Shown here one piece after another: positions 35,133 through 42,666 of a stretch of 64,000 nucleotides of DNA. This DNA comes from JAFASC01 sp034669505. Lineage in GTDB: Bacteria; Pseudomonadota; Alphaproteobacteria; Rhizobiales; Beijerinckiaceae. The stretch covers positions 1 to 64,000 of the forward strand of contig JAXDNJ010000026.1 in NCBI GenBank assembly GCA_034669505.1, given 5' to 3'. The translations under genes and the position numbers were made by a program. Position 1 is the stretch's first letter; the number at the start of each line of letters is the position of its first letter. Under the pieces are notes generated by a model. That model did no database searches, had not been told where the DNA came from, and was given only the letters and a program-made list of their open reading frames with translations.

Positions 35133-35549
35133 TTATCCAGCACGCCGCAGGAGTGCTCGGCCGAATTCGGCCGCCTTGGACTCGGGCTTAGAGTCCGCTT
35201 TCTTGGCGTCCACTCTGCGAAGCCAGTCCTGAATCTCCTGAAAGCTGGGGGCGTCGCTTTCTGGTTCCTCGCGCAGCGGCTCAGCCAAACCCGGGGAGTT
35301 TGGCGCCTGGACTTCCGACAAAACTCTAGCTGCGGTCCCTATCGCATCAACGATGTCCTGGAAGAGGGGCACCAGCCGCTGGCGAACAGCGCTGCTGTCG
35401 TGGCGTAGGCGTCTTGAAGAGGCGTGTTCAGCCAGGAGCACCTGGAGCAAACCGCCGACGCTCATTCCCTCATGCGCGGCGAGCTCCTCCGCGGCGCGTT
35501 GAGTCGCTGGATCGACCCCTAGAATTGTCCATGCTGAATGCCGGTGCAT
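35133..35549 (-). CDS. Small protein with PodJ-like N-terminal motif
   Basis: 138 residues from ATG 35549, with GGGGG six bases upstream; TTG at 35576 is the alternative. The N-terminus HSAWTILGVDPATQRAAEEL then AAHEGMSVGGLLQVLLAEHA resembles the segment that starts PodJ and related polar-localisation proteins of alphaproteobacteria ((S/W)xVxGVDPxARxAAxxxARxxGMxLGEWL). The rest is helical (VPLFQDIVDAIGTAARVLSE) with an acidic middle and a Lys-rich end. First gene of the minus-strand arm, 158 bases from the divergent plus-strand arm. Confidence 0.62.
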   Translation of the reverse strand: MHRHSAWTILGVDPATQRAAEELAAHEGMSVGGLLQVLLAEHASSRRLRHDSSAVRQRLVPLFQDIVDAIGTAARVLSEVQAPNSPGLAEPLREEPESDAPSFQEIQDWLRRVDAKKADSKPESKAAEFGRALLRRAG

Positions 35550-35707
35550 GCGATTCCCCCGAGTTGCCGTTCTCAAGGGAGCGCAGAACTGGTTAAATTA
35601 GGGTTAACGCGTGTTTCTTATTGAAACACATTGTCGGATACGGCCGTCTGAAGCCCGTGCTTTCTTCTGTGTCCGAGTGCCAACAGCTTAGGTTGCGTAT
35701 CCTCGTT

Positions 35708-36046
35708 ATGCCCGAAGCTCCCACAGATCCGCCCGATCCACGGCACGACCTGCTCGAGGAAATGCACTACGCGCTCCGCTTGGCGGAGGAGCGAGAGCGG
35801 AACGCTAAAGAAAATATAGATCGGGTAAAGCGGCAATTTGCTGCGCAGTGCGCGAGGCTTGAGGAGCACGCTCAGTCGGCCGAGAAGAATGCCGAGCGCG
35901 CCGAAGTCGGGGCCGCAGACGCCGAAGACCGCGTCAGCAAGTCCTTGCAAGCGCTCCGAGTGCTACGCCGTCAGCTCACGCCCCATGCGCCCGACAGCGA
36001 AAGCAAAGGCGCGGGCGATGGAAGAAACCGTGCAAGATACAGTTAA
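35708..36046 (+). CDS. Coiled-coil protein, unknown function
   Basis: 112 residues from ATG 35708 (MPEAPTDPPDPRHDLLEEMH). A single coiled coil covers about 15-92 (YALRLAEERERNAKENIDRV, AQSAEKNAERAEVGAADAED). It is similar in design and in part in sequence to the minus-strand product at 31907-32332. The longest frame starts at TTG 35621 but that leader looks non-coding. First gene of the plus-strand arm. Confidence 0.62.
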   Translation: MPEAPTDPPDPRHDLLEEMHYALRLAEERERNAKENIDRVKRQFAAQCARLEEHAQSAEKNAERAEVGAADAEDRVSKSLQALRVLRRQLTPHAPDSESKGAGDGRNRARYS

Positions 36047-36111
36047 GCTTCCTTGAAATCATAATGAAGGGTTCACAATTGCGCCTGATTCAAAGAGTTT
36101 TTCAAGATTAG

Positions 36112-36633
36112 ATGCGGCGGCTTAGTAGTGAGTTGAGCTTCATGAGTAAAGGATCGGATAACGCCGTGCACGTTGTGGCGGAATCGCCGCGCTCCGTGCG
36201 TGAGGAAATACTGCAATCAGCAAAGATGCGGGAGCCGGCAGAACAACCGGGGTCCTCGTCGGCCGAGTCTCCTTTCGATATCTCGGCTCCCTTAGCTCGC
36301 ATCGAGGACACGGGCCAGTTTATAGAAAGCTGCCTCGAGCGAATTCATGAACTCGAGACCCAGATCCAGCAAGTCGAAAGCAAGCAAGCGGAAACCAGTG
36401 CTCAGCTGAGAGAAGCCACGCAGCGGAACATCGAGGCGGAGCAAGCTTTGGGCTTCGAGCGGGAGCGTTCTGCTCGAGCCGAGAAATTGGCTGCCGCCGT
36501 TGCTCGCCGCGCAAAGGAGCTGGAACTTGCGCGGTCGGACGCTCACGAAAAATTGGAAACCCTTACCGGTGCGCTTGAGGGAAGGTTTCGTGAGCTTTCG
36601 GGGCTGCGGGGCTTAGTTCAGGCAGCGGCCTGA
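36112..36633 (+). CDS. Coiled-coil protein, paralogue of the 34425-34943 product
   Basis: 173 residues (an ATG at 36142 would give 163). An N-terminal polar third is followed by coiled coil from about 64 to 160: CLERIHELETQIQQVESKQA, FERERSARAEKLAAAVARRA. Alignment with the minus-strand 172-residue protein is described there. It is followed by a stem-loop at 36644-36665, which may end the transcript. Confidence 0.66.
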   Translation: MRRLSSELSFMSKGSDNAVHVVAESPRSVREEILQSAKMREPAEQPGSSSAESPFDISAPLARIEDTGQFIESCLERIHELETQIQQVESKQAETSAQLREATQRNIEAEQALGFERERSARAEKLAAAVARRAKELELARSDAHEKLETLTGALEGRFRELSGLRGLVQAAA

Positions 36634-36643
36634 TTTTTAGAAC

Positions 36644-36665
36644 TCCCGTCGGCTGCCCGGCGGGA
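36644..36665 (+). terminator. Stem-loop after coiled-coil gene
   Basis: Nine-base arms (36644-36652 and 36657-36665) pair with one G-T wobble around a four-base loop, 11 bases after the stop at 36633. No run of T follows, so intrinsic termination is uncertain. Confidence 0.35.
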
Positions 36666-36736
36666 TCTCTCCTTATCCAAGGCAATGCCGATGGGGCTCC
36701 CGTTTGGGAGCTTCGCGTCCCTGCACGGAGACATCA

Positions 36737-37072
36737 ATGAAGCTGCGAGCTGCGGCAATGGCCGCTTGTCTCGTGGGCACCGGAACTTACGCGCGTGCCT
36801 ACGACTACGTCGATGCCAAGGGTTATCGACACTGGTGCCAACTGAGCTGCGAGCGTAAGGGCATACACGTTCCCAAGCCTGGCAAGGTCAAGCCTGGCGA
36901 GGTCAACTCGGGCGAGATCAAGTCTCGCGCAGGCAAGGGCATCAATGAGAACGACCTCGCCTGGGAACCGCCCCCCGGCGTCAAATGGCAAGTCGTGCCG
37001 GAAAAGCCCTCGCACGCAGACACAAATTTGTTCAAGCCCAGCGCGATCGCGAAACAAGACACGCGGCCATAG
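36737..37072 (+). CDS. Small exported protein, unknown function
   Basis: 111 residues; ATG 36737 has GGAG six bases upstream (36727-36730). Signal peptide MKLRAAAMAACLVGTGTYARA, then YDYVDAKGYRHWCQLSCERK with a C-x3-C pair, a Lys/Pro/Gly segment with short repeats (KPGKVKPGEVNSGEIKS) and a tail ending DTRP. No family recognised. Confidence 0.6.
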   Translation: MKLRAAAMAACLVGTGTYARAYDYVDAKGYRHWCQLSCERKGIHVPKPGKVKPGEVNSGEIKSRAGKGINENDLAWEPPPGVKWQVVPEKPSHADTNLFKPSAIAKQDTRP

Positions 37073-37091
37073 ATATCGGGCGGGCTTTCTC

Positions 37092-37445
37092 ATGCAGAAG
37101 GAATGGGCGAAACGCTGGGTTCGTGCCCTTATCAGCGGCCGGTATTCGCAAACCAAGCACTGCCTTCGCGACGGTGTCGGCTACGACCCTCTAGGGGTCT
37201 TAGCCGACATTTCCGGACTGGGCTTTTACAGCGACTTTCCAGTGGAAGATGGCGAAGAACACAAGCCGCGGGGCTTCCTCCTATATGATGATGGAGAAGC
37301 CGCTCCGCCGACCGTGCTCGGACAATTGGAGACGTTGGCGGAAATTAAATTTGAGACGATCGGAATTGTCGCTGAGATGAACGACCGCGGTGTACCCTTC
37401 AATGAGCTCGCCGCGTTCATCGCCAGGAATTGGGAACACCTTTAA
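37092..37445 (+). CDS. Phage-type small protein ('CCLGVLC'-like family)
   Basis: 117 residues. KRWVRALISGRYSQTKHCLR, DPLGVLADISG and the closing IVAEMNDRGVPFNELAAFIA match, by memory, a family of small proteins seen in phages, plasmids and genomic islands, whose members read W..AL.SG.Y.Q....LR......CCLGVL.D and end L..(M/L)ND.G..F..IA..I. The paired cysteines of the family are replaced by Asp-Pro here. Function unknown. It lies 20 bases after the secreted-protein gene. Confidence 0.6.
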   Translation: MQKEWAKRWVRALISGRYSQTKHCLRDGVGYDPLGVLADISGLGFYSDFPVEDGEEHKPRGFLLYDDGEAAPPTVLGQLETLAEIKFETIGIVAEMNDRGVPFNELAAFIARNWEHL

Positions 37446-37538
37446 CAGAAAGGCCGCTTCCTGACGCTCCAGCCGAGGGCGAGAGGTGCGCACGGCATCG
37501 TCACCGCGCTCCTCACGCGGGTTGGAGTTGGAATGAAA

Positions 37539-37802
37539 GGACACGGGACGCCGGGTCACCGATCCTAATTTTTATTTGCCGGTTCCCCGGCGTCCGCATG
37601 TGCGGCGACTTTGGGCGTCTCGCGTCCCGCACTTCACGGACCTTGGGCTGGCCTGAGCCACCTTTGGTCCGCTCGCAGCCCGTCTAGCAGGCGGCCCGGT
37701 CGTATTGCCGGGCGGGCGGGTCACTCGGCGCGTTACCTCGTCCGCGCCGGCAGGTTTCGCCGCCGGCGGGTGTCGGCTTGACGCCGTTTGTGAAGAGCCT
37801 CC
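37539..37802 (+). repeat. Dispersed repeat, left-half unit, copy A
   Basis: About 264 bases with clear similarity to the reverse complement of 49228-49484. Shared blocks: GGACACGGG followed by ACGCCGGGTCACCGATCC, CGGCGTCCGC, CTCGCGTCCCGCA, and further on ACTCGGCGC, CTCGTCC, CGCCGGCAGGTTTCGCCG and AGAGCCTCC. The middle third is more divergent. It is followed directly by the right-half unit (37783-37940), so this locus holds the composite element. Confidence 0.8.
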
Positions 37803-37940
37803 TTAAGGCGCGGGGCCGGTTAGTCCCCACGGCTTGAGGCGCCGCTTCCCGCCCGCGAGACCGGCACCGGACCGGCCTCGCCCTTACGTGGGCGGGAATG
37901 CGGGCAGGATAAAAGCGGGCGGGGAGACGGGGATAACTTT
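37783..37940 (+). repeat. Dispersed repeat, copy 2 (right-half unit), right flank of the coiled-coil cluster
   Basis: Direct repeat of 31681-31838, about 158 bases. It ends in GGATAACTTTTTTT, then A+T-rich sequence. Because the left-half unit overlaps its beginning, the full composite element at 37539-37940 is about 400 bases. No transposase, and the frames in it are not conserved between copies. Confidence 0.88.
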
Positions 37941-38090
37941 TTTTGCTATTTTTTGCTGCTGATCGGTGGCGGTCCTTCCCCCTTGCGGAGAAGATCAGCG
38001 GAACTGAGGAAGCGTCCCGCATCAGTGCACTCTCCGGATGGTCTGCGATTTTTCATCCGGCCACTTCGCCGGCCTGATCTCAACTGCCGT

Positions 38091-40319
38091 TCAAGGCGGA
38101 GTCTCGTGGATGCGGTAATCGGTTGAGACAAAGCATATTTCGTCGGTCCGGCACAACGCTGGAGCAATCCCGGAGTGGTTCCCGCAGTTGTTGTTGCTCT
38201 GCGTGATCGCTCGCACGTTCACCCATCCCTCATGCAGCAGGCCCTCGTACTGACTCAGTTCGCGAAAATAATATGGAATTAACAGTTTCTGCTCGTCCTC
38301 TACCGACACCGGATAAGACCCCACCCATTTCCAATCACACGCTTCATGGTCCAATGCGGCAATCTCGGAGGGAAATTGTTGGTTCCGCACCTCACTCGAA
38401 CGGCGCACCCAGTCGGGCGAAAGAAGTACAGAAACGAACATACCATTAGTAACCTGCGTCTTCTTTAGCAGTTTGCCAACGGCATTTAGCGATGAAATGT
38501 CATGCAACACGAAAAAGGATACAAAAATCAGATCTAATTGCTTTTGATTGAGTCGCTGCGCCAGCGTATCCAGCGCTGCCTCATCCGTTAAATCAAGCTG
38601 TTCAAACTCTAAGTTCTCGGGCGCTCCGAAAACCTCGCGCGCCATTTGCACCAAGTGGTGATTTCTGTCCACTCCCATTGCTGCTTCCACAACTACATCT
38701 CTCTCTTGTAATAGGCGTCTGACAAGAGCCGTATGCATTCCGTGACCGCATCCGAGGTCCACCAAGATACAACTGCGTCCCTTCGGCACACCGTCAAAAA
38801 TCGCAGAGAGCTGGGGATATACGAATTTTGACCAGAACAGTGAAAATTCCGGCGTCCGTGCCAACCACGCCGAAGCATAATTAGCCTCCGCTGAAGTCGT
38901 AAGTGGTGAAAGCGAGGCTTTGAGCCGCTTGGCGGATGGTGCCGTGGAAGCATTTGAATATTCCGCCGCTGGAAGGAACATTACCCGCTCAAAACCGATT
39001 GCCCTTGCTAAGGTCTCGTCGTTCGTGGCGACGATGACCAACAGCCCATGGCTCCTACAGAGGTCGAGGACATTGGCCAATGCTTGGCGTTCACTGAAGT
39101 CCGCGTCGGCTGCAGGTTCATCGATATATAAAATCGCTCGAGCAGCTTTGATGGCTTTTGCCAAGGACAAACGCCGACGACTCTGCCAATCAAGATCGAA
39201 TGGGTTTATAGAAACTTTCCTATCCAATTGCAGCAGCGATAGAACTTCGTGGAACGCCCTAGCTGTCATTGACCCGGCCGAGACGGCGTCAAGTTCTCCT
39301 CGTACATCCTTGCGAGTCAGCGTCAGATCTGGGTCGGGGAATGCAAGCGAGAGCTGAGGGCTGCCACGTTCAAACCAATCTGCAGCGGCGATGCCATCAA
39401 CCCGAACAGTCCCAGCGCTGGGAGTGATATCTCCGGCAATGATATGAGCGAGAGTAGATTTCCCCGAGCCGTTCGGCCCGCAAATCACTATACCCTCTCC
39501 TGGCGAACCTGTTATCGATAAGCCCCCGTAAAGACGAACTGCGGATGTGGGCACAGTGTAGTGCAGTTCATGTATAACGAGAATCTCCGGTCGGACGCGC
39601 GCCTGGGTGGTCGCTTCGTGAGGGAACTCGGTGCGTCTCCCCATAGCCGCAAGGACTCGGTTTCCCTCCGAACGAGCCCTCAGGCACTTGGTAAAGGCGT
39701 GGGTGCAAACGGACGCCTCGCCTGAAGCGGCAAAGATGCACGCCACGTTGCGCGCTCGGCAGAACTGGAGGATGAAGGAGAGAAGCTTCGTCCGGTATCC
39801 TGAATCAATGAATTCAAGTGGACTGTCGACGAGAAGTAACCCTGAGCAGACCGAAAGAGCGCTACCAAGAACCAAGCGCTGTTTTTGCCCGGTCGACAAT
39901 GTGTCAGCTCGCAAGTTAGCGGCAAAGGATAGTCCTAAAACCGGAAGAAGAAATTCAGTAGTGATCCACTGGGTCTCTGTGCTCCTTCCCCGCAGGGCTT
40001 GCGGAAGAGCTAACTCCAATCGAGTCGTCTTGAAGCAAGCGGAGAGCTGATTTTCCGGATTCCGCGAGACAAGGACGGTCTGTTGTGCTTCTGGCCCGCG
40101 GCCGCAAAGGTTGCTGATATCCCCCTCAGTCTTCCAACCGCTGTGCCGCCGATCCATTGAGCCAGTCACCGTATTGAAAAAGACCTCCCGAGCGAAATCA
40201 CTAGCCAGAAGCAGTAGGGCAGATTCCCCCCCGTTTAAAATTAGCGGTTCGAAGGAGTAAACCTCCTCCTGATTTGGTGAAGTAATCGTGAACGAGCTGG
40301 CTTGTAATACAGGCGTCAA
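38091..40319 (-). CDS. ECF-type tandem ABC ATPase fused to a SAM-dependent methyltransferase
   Basis: 742 residues in one frame. Domain 1 (about 1-235) is an ECF/CbiO-like ATPase that lost Walker A and the catalytic Glu (LLLVDSP for LLLLDEP) but keeps the A-component text NPENQLSACFKTTRLELALP and signature LSTGQ (141-145). Domain 2 (about 245-450) has intact Walker A GPNGSGKST (281-289) and Walker B ILYIDEP (396-402) but a lost signature and Asn at the H-loop (ATNDE). Domain 3 (about 480-742) is a class I methyltransferase with VDLGCGHG (520-527) and GVDRNHH (549-555). The TTG start overlaps the preceding stop (TTGA) and has GGAGG six bases upstream. Energises the membrane partners encoded upstream; the methyl acceptor is unknown. 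Confidence 0.85.
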   Translation of the reverse strand: MTPVLQASSFTITSPNQEEVYSFEPLILNGGESALLLLASDFAREVFFNTVTGSMDRRHSGWKTEGDISNLCGRGPEAQQTVLVSRNPENQLSACFKTTRLELALPQALRGRSTETQWITTEFLLPVLGLSFAANLRADTLSTGQKQRLVLGSALSVCSGLLLVDSPLEFIDSGYRTKLLSFILQFCRARNVACIFAASGEASVCTHAFTKCLRARSEGNRVLAAMGRRTEFPHEATTQARVRPEILVIHELHYTVPTSAVRLYGGLSITGSPGEGIVICGPNGSGKSTLAHIIAGDITPSAGTVRVDGIAAADWFERGSPQLSLAFPDPDLTLTRKDVRGELDAVSAGSMTARAFHEVLSLLQLDRKVSINPFDLDWQSRRRLSLAKAIKAARAILYIDEPAADADFSERQALANVLDLCRSHGLLVIVATNDETLARAIGFERVMFLPAAEYSNASTAPSAKRLKASLSPLTTSAEANYASAWLARTPEFSLFWSKFVYPQLSAIFDGVPKGRSCILVDLGCGHGMHTALVRRLLQERDVVVEAAMGVDRNHHLVQMAREVFGAPENLEFEQLDLTDEAALDTLAQRLNQKQLDLIFVSFFVLHDISSLNAVGKLLKKTQVTNGMFVSVLLSPDWVRRSSEVRNQQFPSEIAALDHEACDWKWVGSYPVSVEDEQKLLIPYYFRELSQYEGLLHEGWVNVRAITQSNNNCGNHSGIAPALCRTDEICFVSTDYRIHETPP

Positions 40320-41143
40320 TCAAATCCTCCGGCTGCGAGTTTACTACTGAGCAGGCGGGCAATGGCGACCAATGCCAAGCCACAACCCAGCGCAACAATA
40401 TCGTGAAGCATGAATTCGTTAGACACTAAAGTTACAGGTCGTGCCTCGCTTTGAATAAGTTTCGACTTCAATGCCGACTGCGCTTCATGCGCCCGCAGGA
40501 GCGATCGAAAGAAAATTGACGAAACGACGTCGGAAAGAAGGATGAATCTCGCGCTCCAAGTGTTCGCCACGCGGCCTGACAGTCTGTGCAGCGTGAATGC
40601 CTGTCTTCCGGAGTTTCGGAGTTCATTTAGAGCGACCATGCAGCGAGATAGAATCGCGATTAGTGCGAAGGGCACTCCACAACGCAGAAGGAATGCAGTT
40701 GCGCGGTCATTGTCAAAGGTGCTGCTTACCAGCGCAACTGCGCTAATAAGAAATAGAATAGGAAGCAACTTTGCCGCTACCGTAGCCGGGCAATGAGCCA
40801 CGAGTTCCTGGAATGCACTGTTTCGGCCAGCGCCGCCCACGTCCGCGGCGTGTTCCAGTAACGTTTCTACCAGCAAATCCCTACAAAGAATGACCGTGTA
40901 AAAAAACGCTCCCCACCCTGCCGTCCATAGCAAAACCTTGTTGAAATCGCGTCGTATAGAGGGGTCGCCGAAGGCATAGGAAAACACGACATTCAGGGCC
41001 ATTGTAATCCCCCAACTGAGCGCGTTTTCGCTTCCGATATGACAGCCCGTTTCGAGGAGTGCGAAGGCCGGAACTGTGATCGGGTGAAATGTAGTGAATT
41101 GGGTATATACTGCCATCGTATCGGCTAGCGAATTTTCGCCCAT
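40316..41143 (-). CDS. ECF transporter T-component-like membrane protein
   Basis: 275 residues with five to six hydrophobic segments. Early HPITVPAFALL resembles the FHP..k.l....l start of EcfT/CbiQ proteins, and the cytoplasmic stretch ALNELRNSGRQAF plus LLSDVVSSIFFRSLLRAHEA corresponds in place to the two coupling helices that dock ATPases (usually with AxxxRG; here divergent). It overlaps the S-like gene by 19 bases and the ATPase fusion by four, so the three products are surely made together. The identification is by pattern and context; sequence conservation is weak. Confidence 0.6.
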   Translation of the reverse strand: MGENSLADTMAVYTQFTTFHPITVPAFALLETGCHIGSENALSWGITMALNVVFSYAFGDPSIRRDFNKVLLWTAGWGAFFYTVILCRDLLVETLLEHAADVGGAGRNSAFQELVAHCPATVAAKLLPILFLISAVALVSSTFDNDRATAFLLRCGVPFALIAILSRCMVALNELRNSGRQAFTLHRLSGRVANTWSARFILLSDVVSSIFFRSLLRAHEAQSALKSKLIQSEARPVTLVSNEFMLHDIVALGCGLALVAIARLLSSKLAAGGFD

Positions 41144-42519
41144 GCGGGCGCGCGGAGGTAAATAAGATAGACAAGAAGACTAACGGCGCCTTTGTCGAGT
41201 GCGTCGAAAACGAAGGCTCCGGTCGCTATACTACTTAAGAGAGCCATGCCGGAGCTTCGAAAGAATGCCGTGATGTAATCCGAACCGGTGAACGTGACGC
41301 CCGAAAAGAGGTATGTAGTGATTGGAATCGACAATATAGAGGATATTGGACCTAAAATGAAGGTGCCGAGGACGACAGTAGGAACTAGGCGCTCGCCGTA
41401 ACCGAACCGCTTTAGATACCAAGCCGCGATGGTTACTCCGACGGCAGTACCTACGTATGCAATCGTTATTGGGGTCGTGATGACGCCGACTGCGAGAATA
41501 CCTAAAATAGCGGAAAACACCCCTGCGACCGGACCATAAAGTAACGCAACCAGTACTGATCCAACCACATCGAGATAGATTGGAAGTTTTGCGAACTGTA
41601 CAAGGAAGCCAATTGCGGCATTTAATGCTGCGCCTATGGCGATTGCAACTGCAACGGGGCCTGTTAAGGTTTTCATTGTAACCTCGCCTCTGTTCGTCTT
41701 CGCCCAAAAGCCCGCACACAGCAGGAAAAAGGCAAGACTGTAGATGGTCAGCAGTCCTGCCGAGACGCCGACAGTAAAGGGCGGCGGAAGATGTCCATAC
41801 TGGTTGCAGAATAAAAAGATGATGGTTGTCATCAAGCAAGGCAAATCGACGGCCAAAATTAAAACTGCAAAATTCAACGACGAGTCTGTTTTAGAGTTCT
41901 GGCCATAGTGAGAAAGTACATCTACCACTAAGTAGGCAACAAATAATAGAAATGAGATCGATGAGACGTCAAACCAAACATCTTGTCCGGTTTGGTTTTT
42001 CATTGTTGCGAACAAGAAAGGAGTTGCTGCGGCGGACAAAACTATGGCAATGACGGCAAACGCCAAAACGATTGCGCGAGGCCACACACTTCCTTTCCGA
42101 AATGAAGTTGCTGCAATATAAAAGAGAAGCAGCGCGCTAACAAAGTTGCCGCCTGTAGAGACGAGGGCCCATACCGAAACCGAGTCGGATAACTTAAGCG
42201 CTGTGATTCGAAACTCCGGCGCAAACGCGCGGTCCAAGCGCTCCACAAGTGAAGTTTCAATGAAGCGGCCGGCATCAATCAGAAAAGCATGCGAGCCGCT
42301 GGCCGCTGGCAACCCGAGATGAATCTCCTTGAGCGCCTCCCAAACCAGGACTGCTAGAACGGTGAACGATACAAATTGGAGAAGTGCGAGGACACCCCAC
42401 GGCTCTCGGGTCTCAACACCTGCAGTTGGCGGCACGCTTCCTTGTTGATCCAGTTCTATTGCGGCCAAGCTATCTCTCCAAGGTAGCTTGATCCTAGCCG
42501 GAGCGCGCACCTCTGGCAA
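41125..42519 (-). CDS. Membrane protein with C-terminal ECF S-component domain
   Basis: 464 residues. Residues 282-464 look like an ECF S component: LPIYLDVVGSVLVALLYGPV, AGVFSAILGILAVGV and six hydrophobic helices; many S components contain yLD..G...v...lGP..g. Residues 1-281 are an extra membrane domain (helices near 42-60, 118-137, 149-170, 186-205, 216-235, 250-272) of no family I know. An internal ATG at 41676 (M282) with GAGG five bases upstream could also make the S part alone. The start is uncertain: TTG 42519 is the furthest, GTG 42510 an alternative. A+T-richer than its neighbours. First gene of the operon. Confidence 0.65.
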   Translation of the reverse strand: MPEVRAPARIKLPWRDSLAAIELDQQGSVPPTAGVETREPWGVLALLQFVSFTVLAVLVWEALKEIHLGLPAASGSHAFLIDAGRFIETSLVERLDRAFAPEFRITALKLSDSVSVWALVSTGGNFVSALLLFYIAATSFRKGSVWPRAIVLAFAVIAIVLSAAATPFLFATMKNQTGQDVWFDVSSISFLLFVAYLVVDVLSHYGQNSKTDSSLNFAVLILAVDLPCLMTTIIFLFCNQYGHLPPPFTVGVSAGLLTIYSLAFFLLCAGFWAKTNRGEVTMKTLTGPVAVAIAIGAALNAAIGFLVQFAKLPIYLDVVGSVLVALLYGPVAGVFSAILGILAVGVITTPITIAYVGTAVGVTIAAWYLKRFGYGERLVPTVVLGTFILGPISSILSIPITTYLFSGVTFTGSDYITAFFRSSGMALLSSIATGAFVFDALDKGAVSLLVYLIYLRAPAWAKIR

Positions 42520-42666
42520 TCAACGGTTGCTCGCAATGCCTGATAATTTAGCCGCGTCCTCGCTAAAGCTCCAAGCGTTCGGAAGCACCGCGCGCTTCGG
42601 CTTAGCCCGCAAGAAAAGCGCATCTGTGATCCTCACCTTCGAAAGCCCCGATCCCCCCAATTCCCC

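Larger units (their letters stand above)
37446..38090. other. 645-base non-coding region made mostly of dispersed repeats
   Basis: After the phage-type gene, 93 bases of unassigned sequence lead into the composite repeat (37539-37940). The last 150 bases before the methyltransferase fusion stop carry A+T-rich runs and no gene. No terminator with a strong hairpin was seen for either flanking gene. Confidence 0.6.

Noticed and set aside
37539..37940. Insertion sequence
   Set aside because: No transposase frame, no terminal inverted repeats and no target duplication found; treated as a dispersed non-coding repeat.
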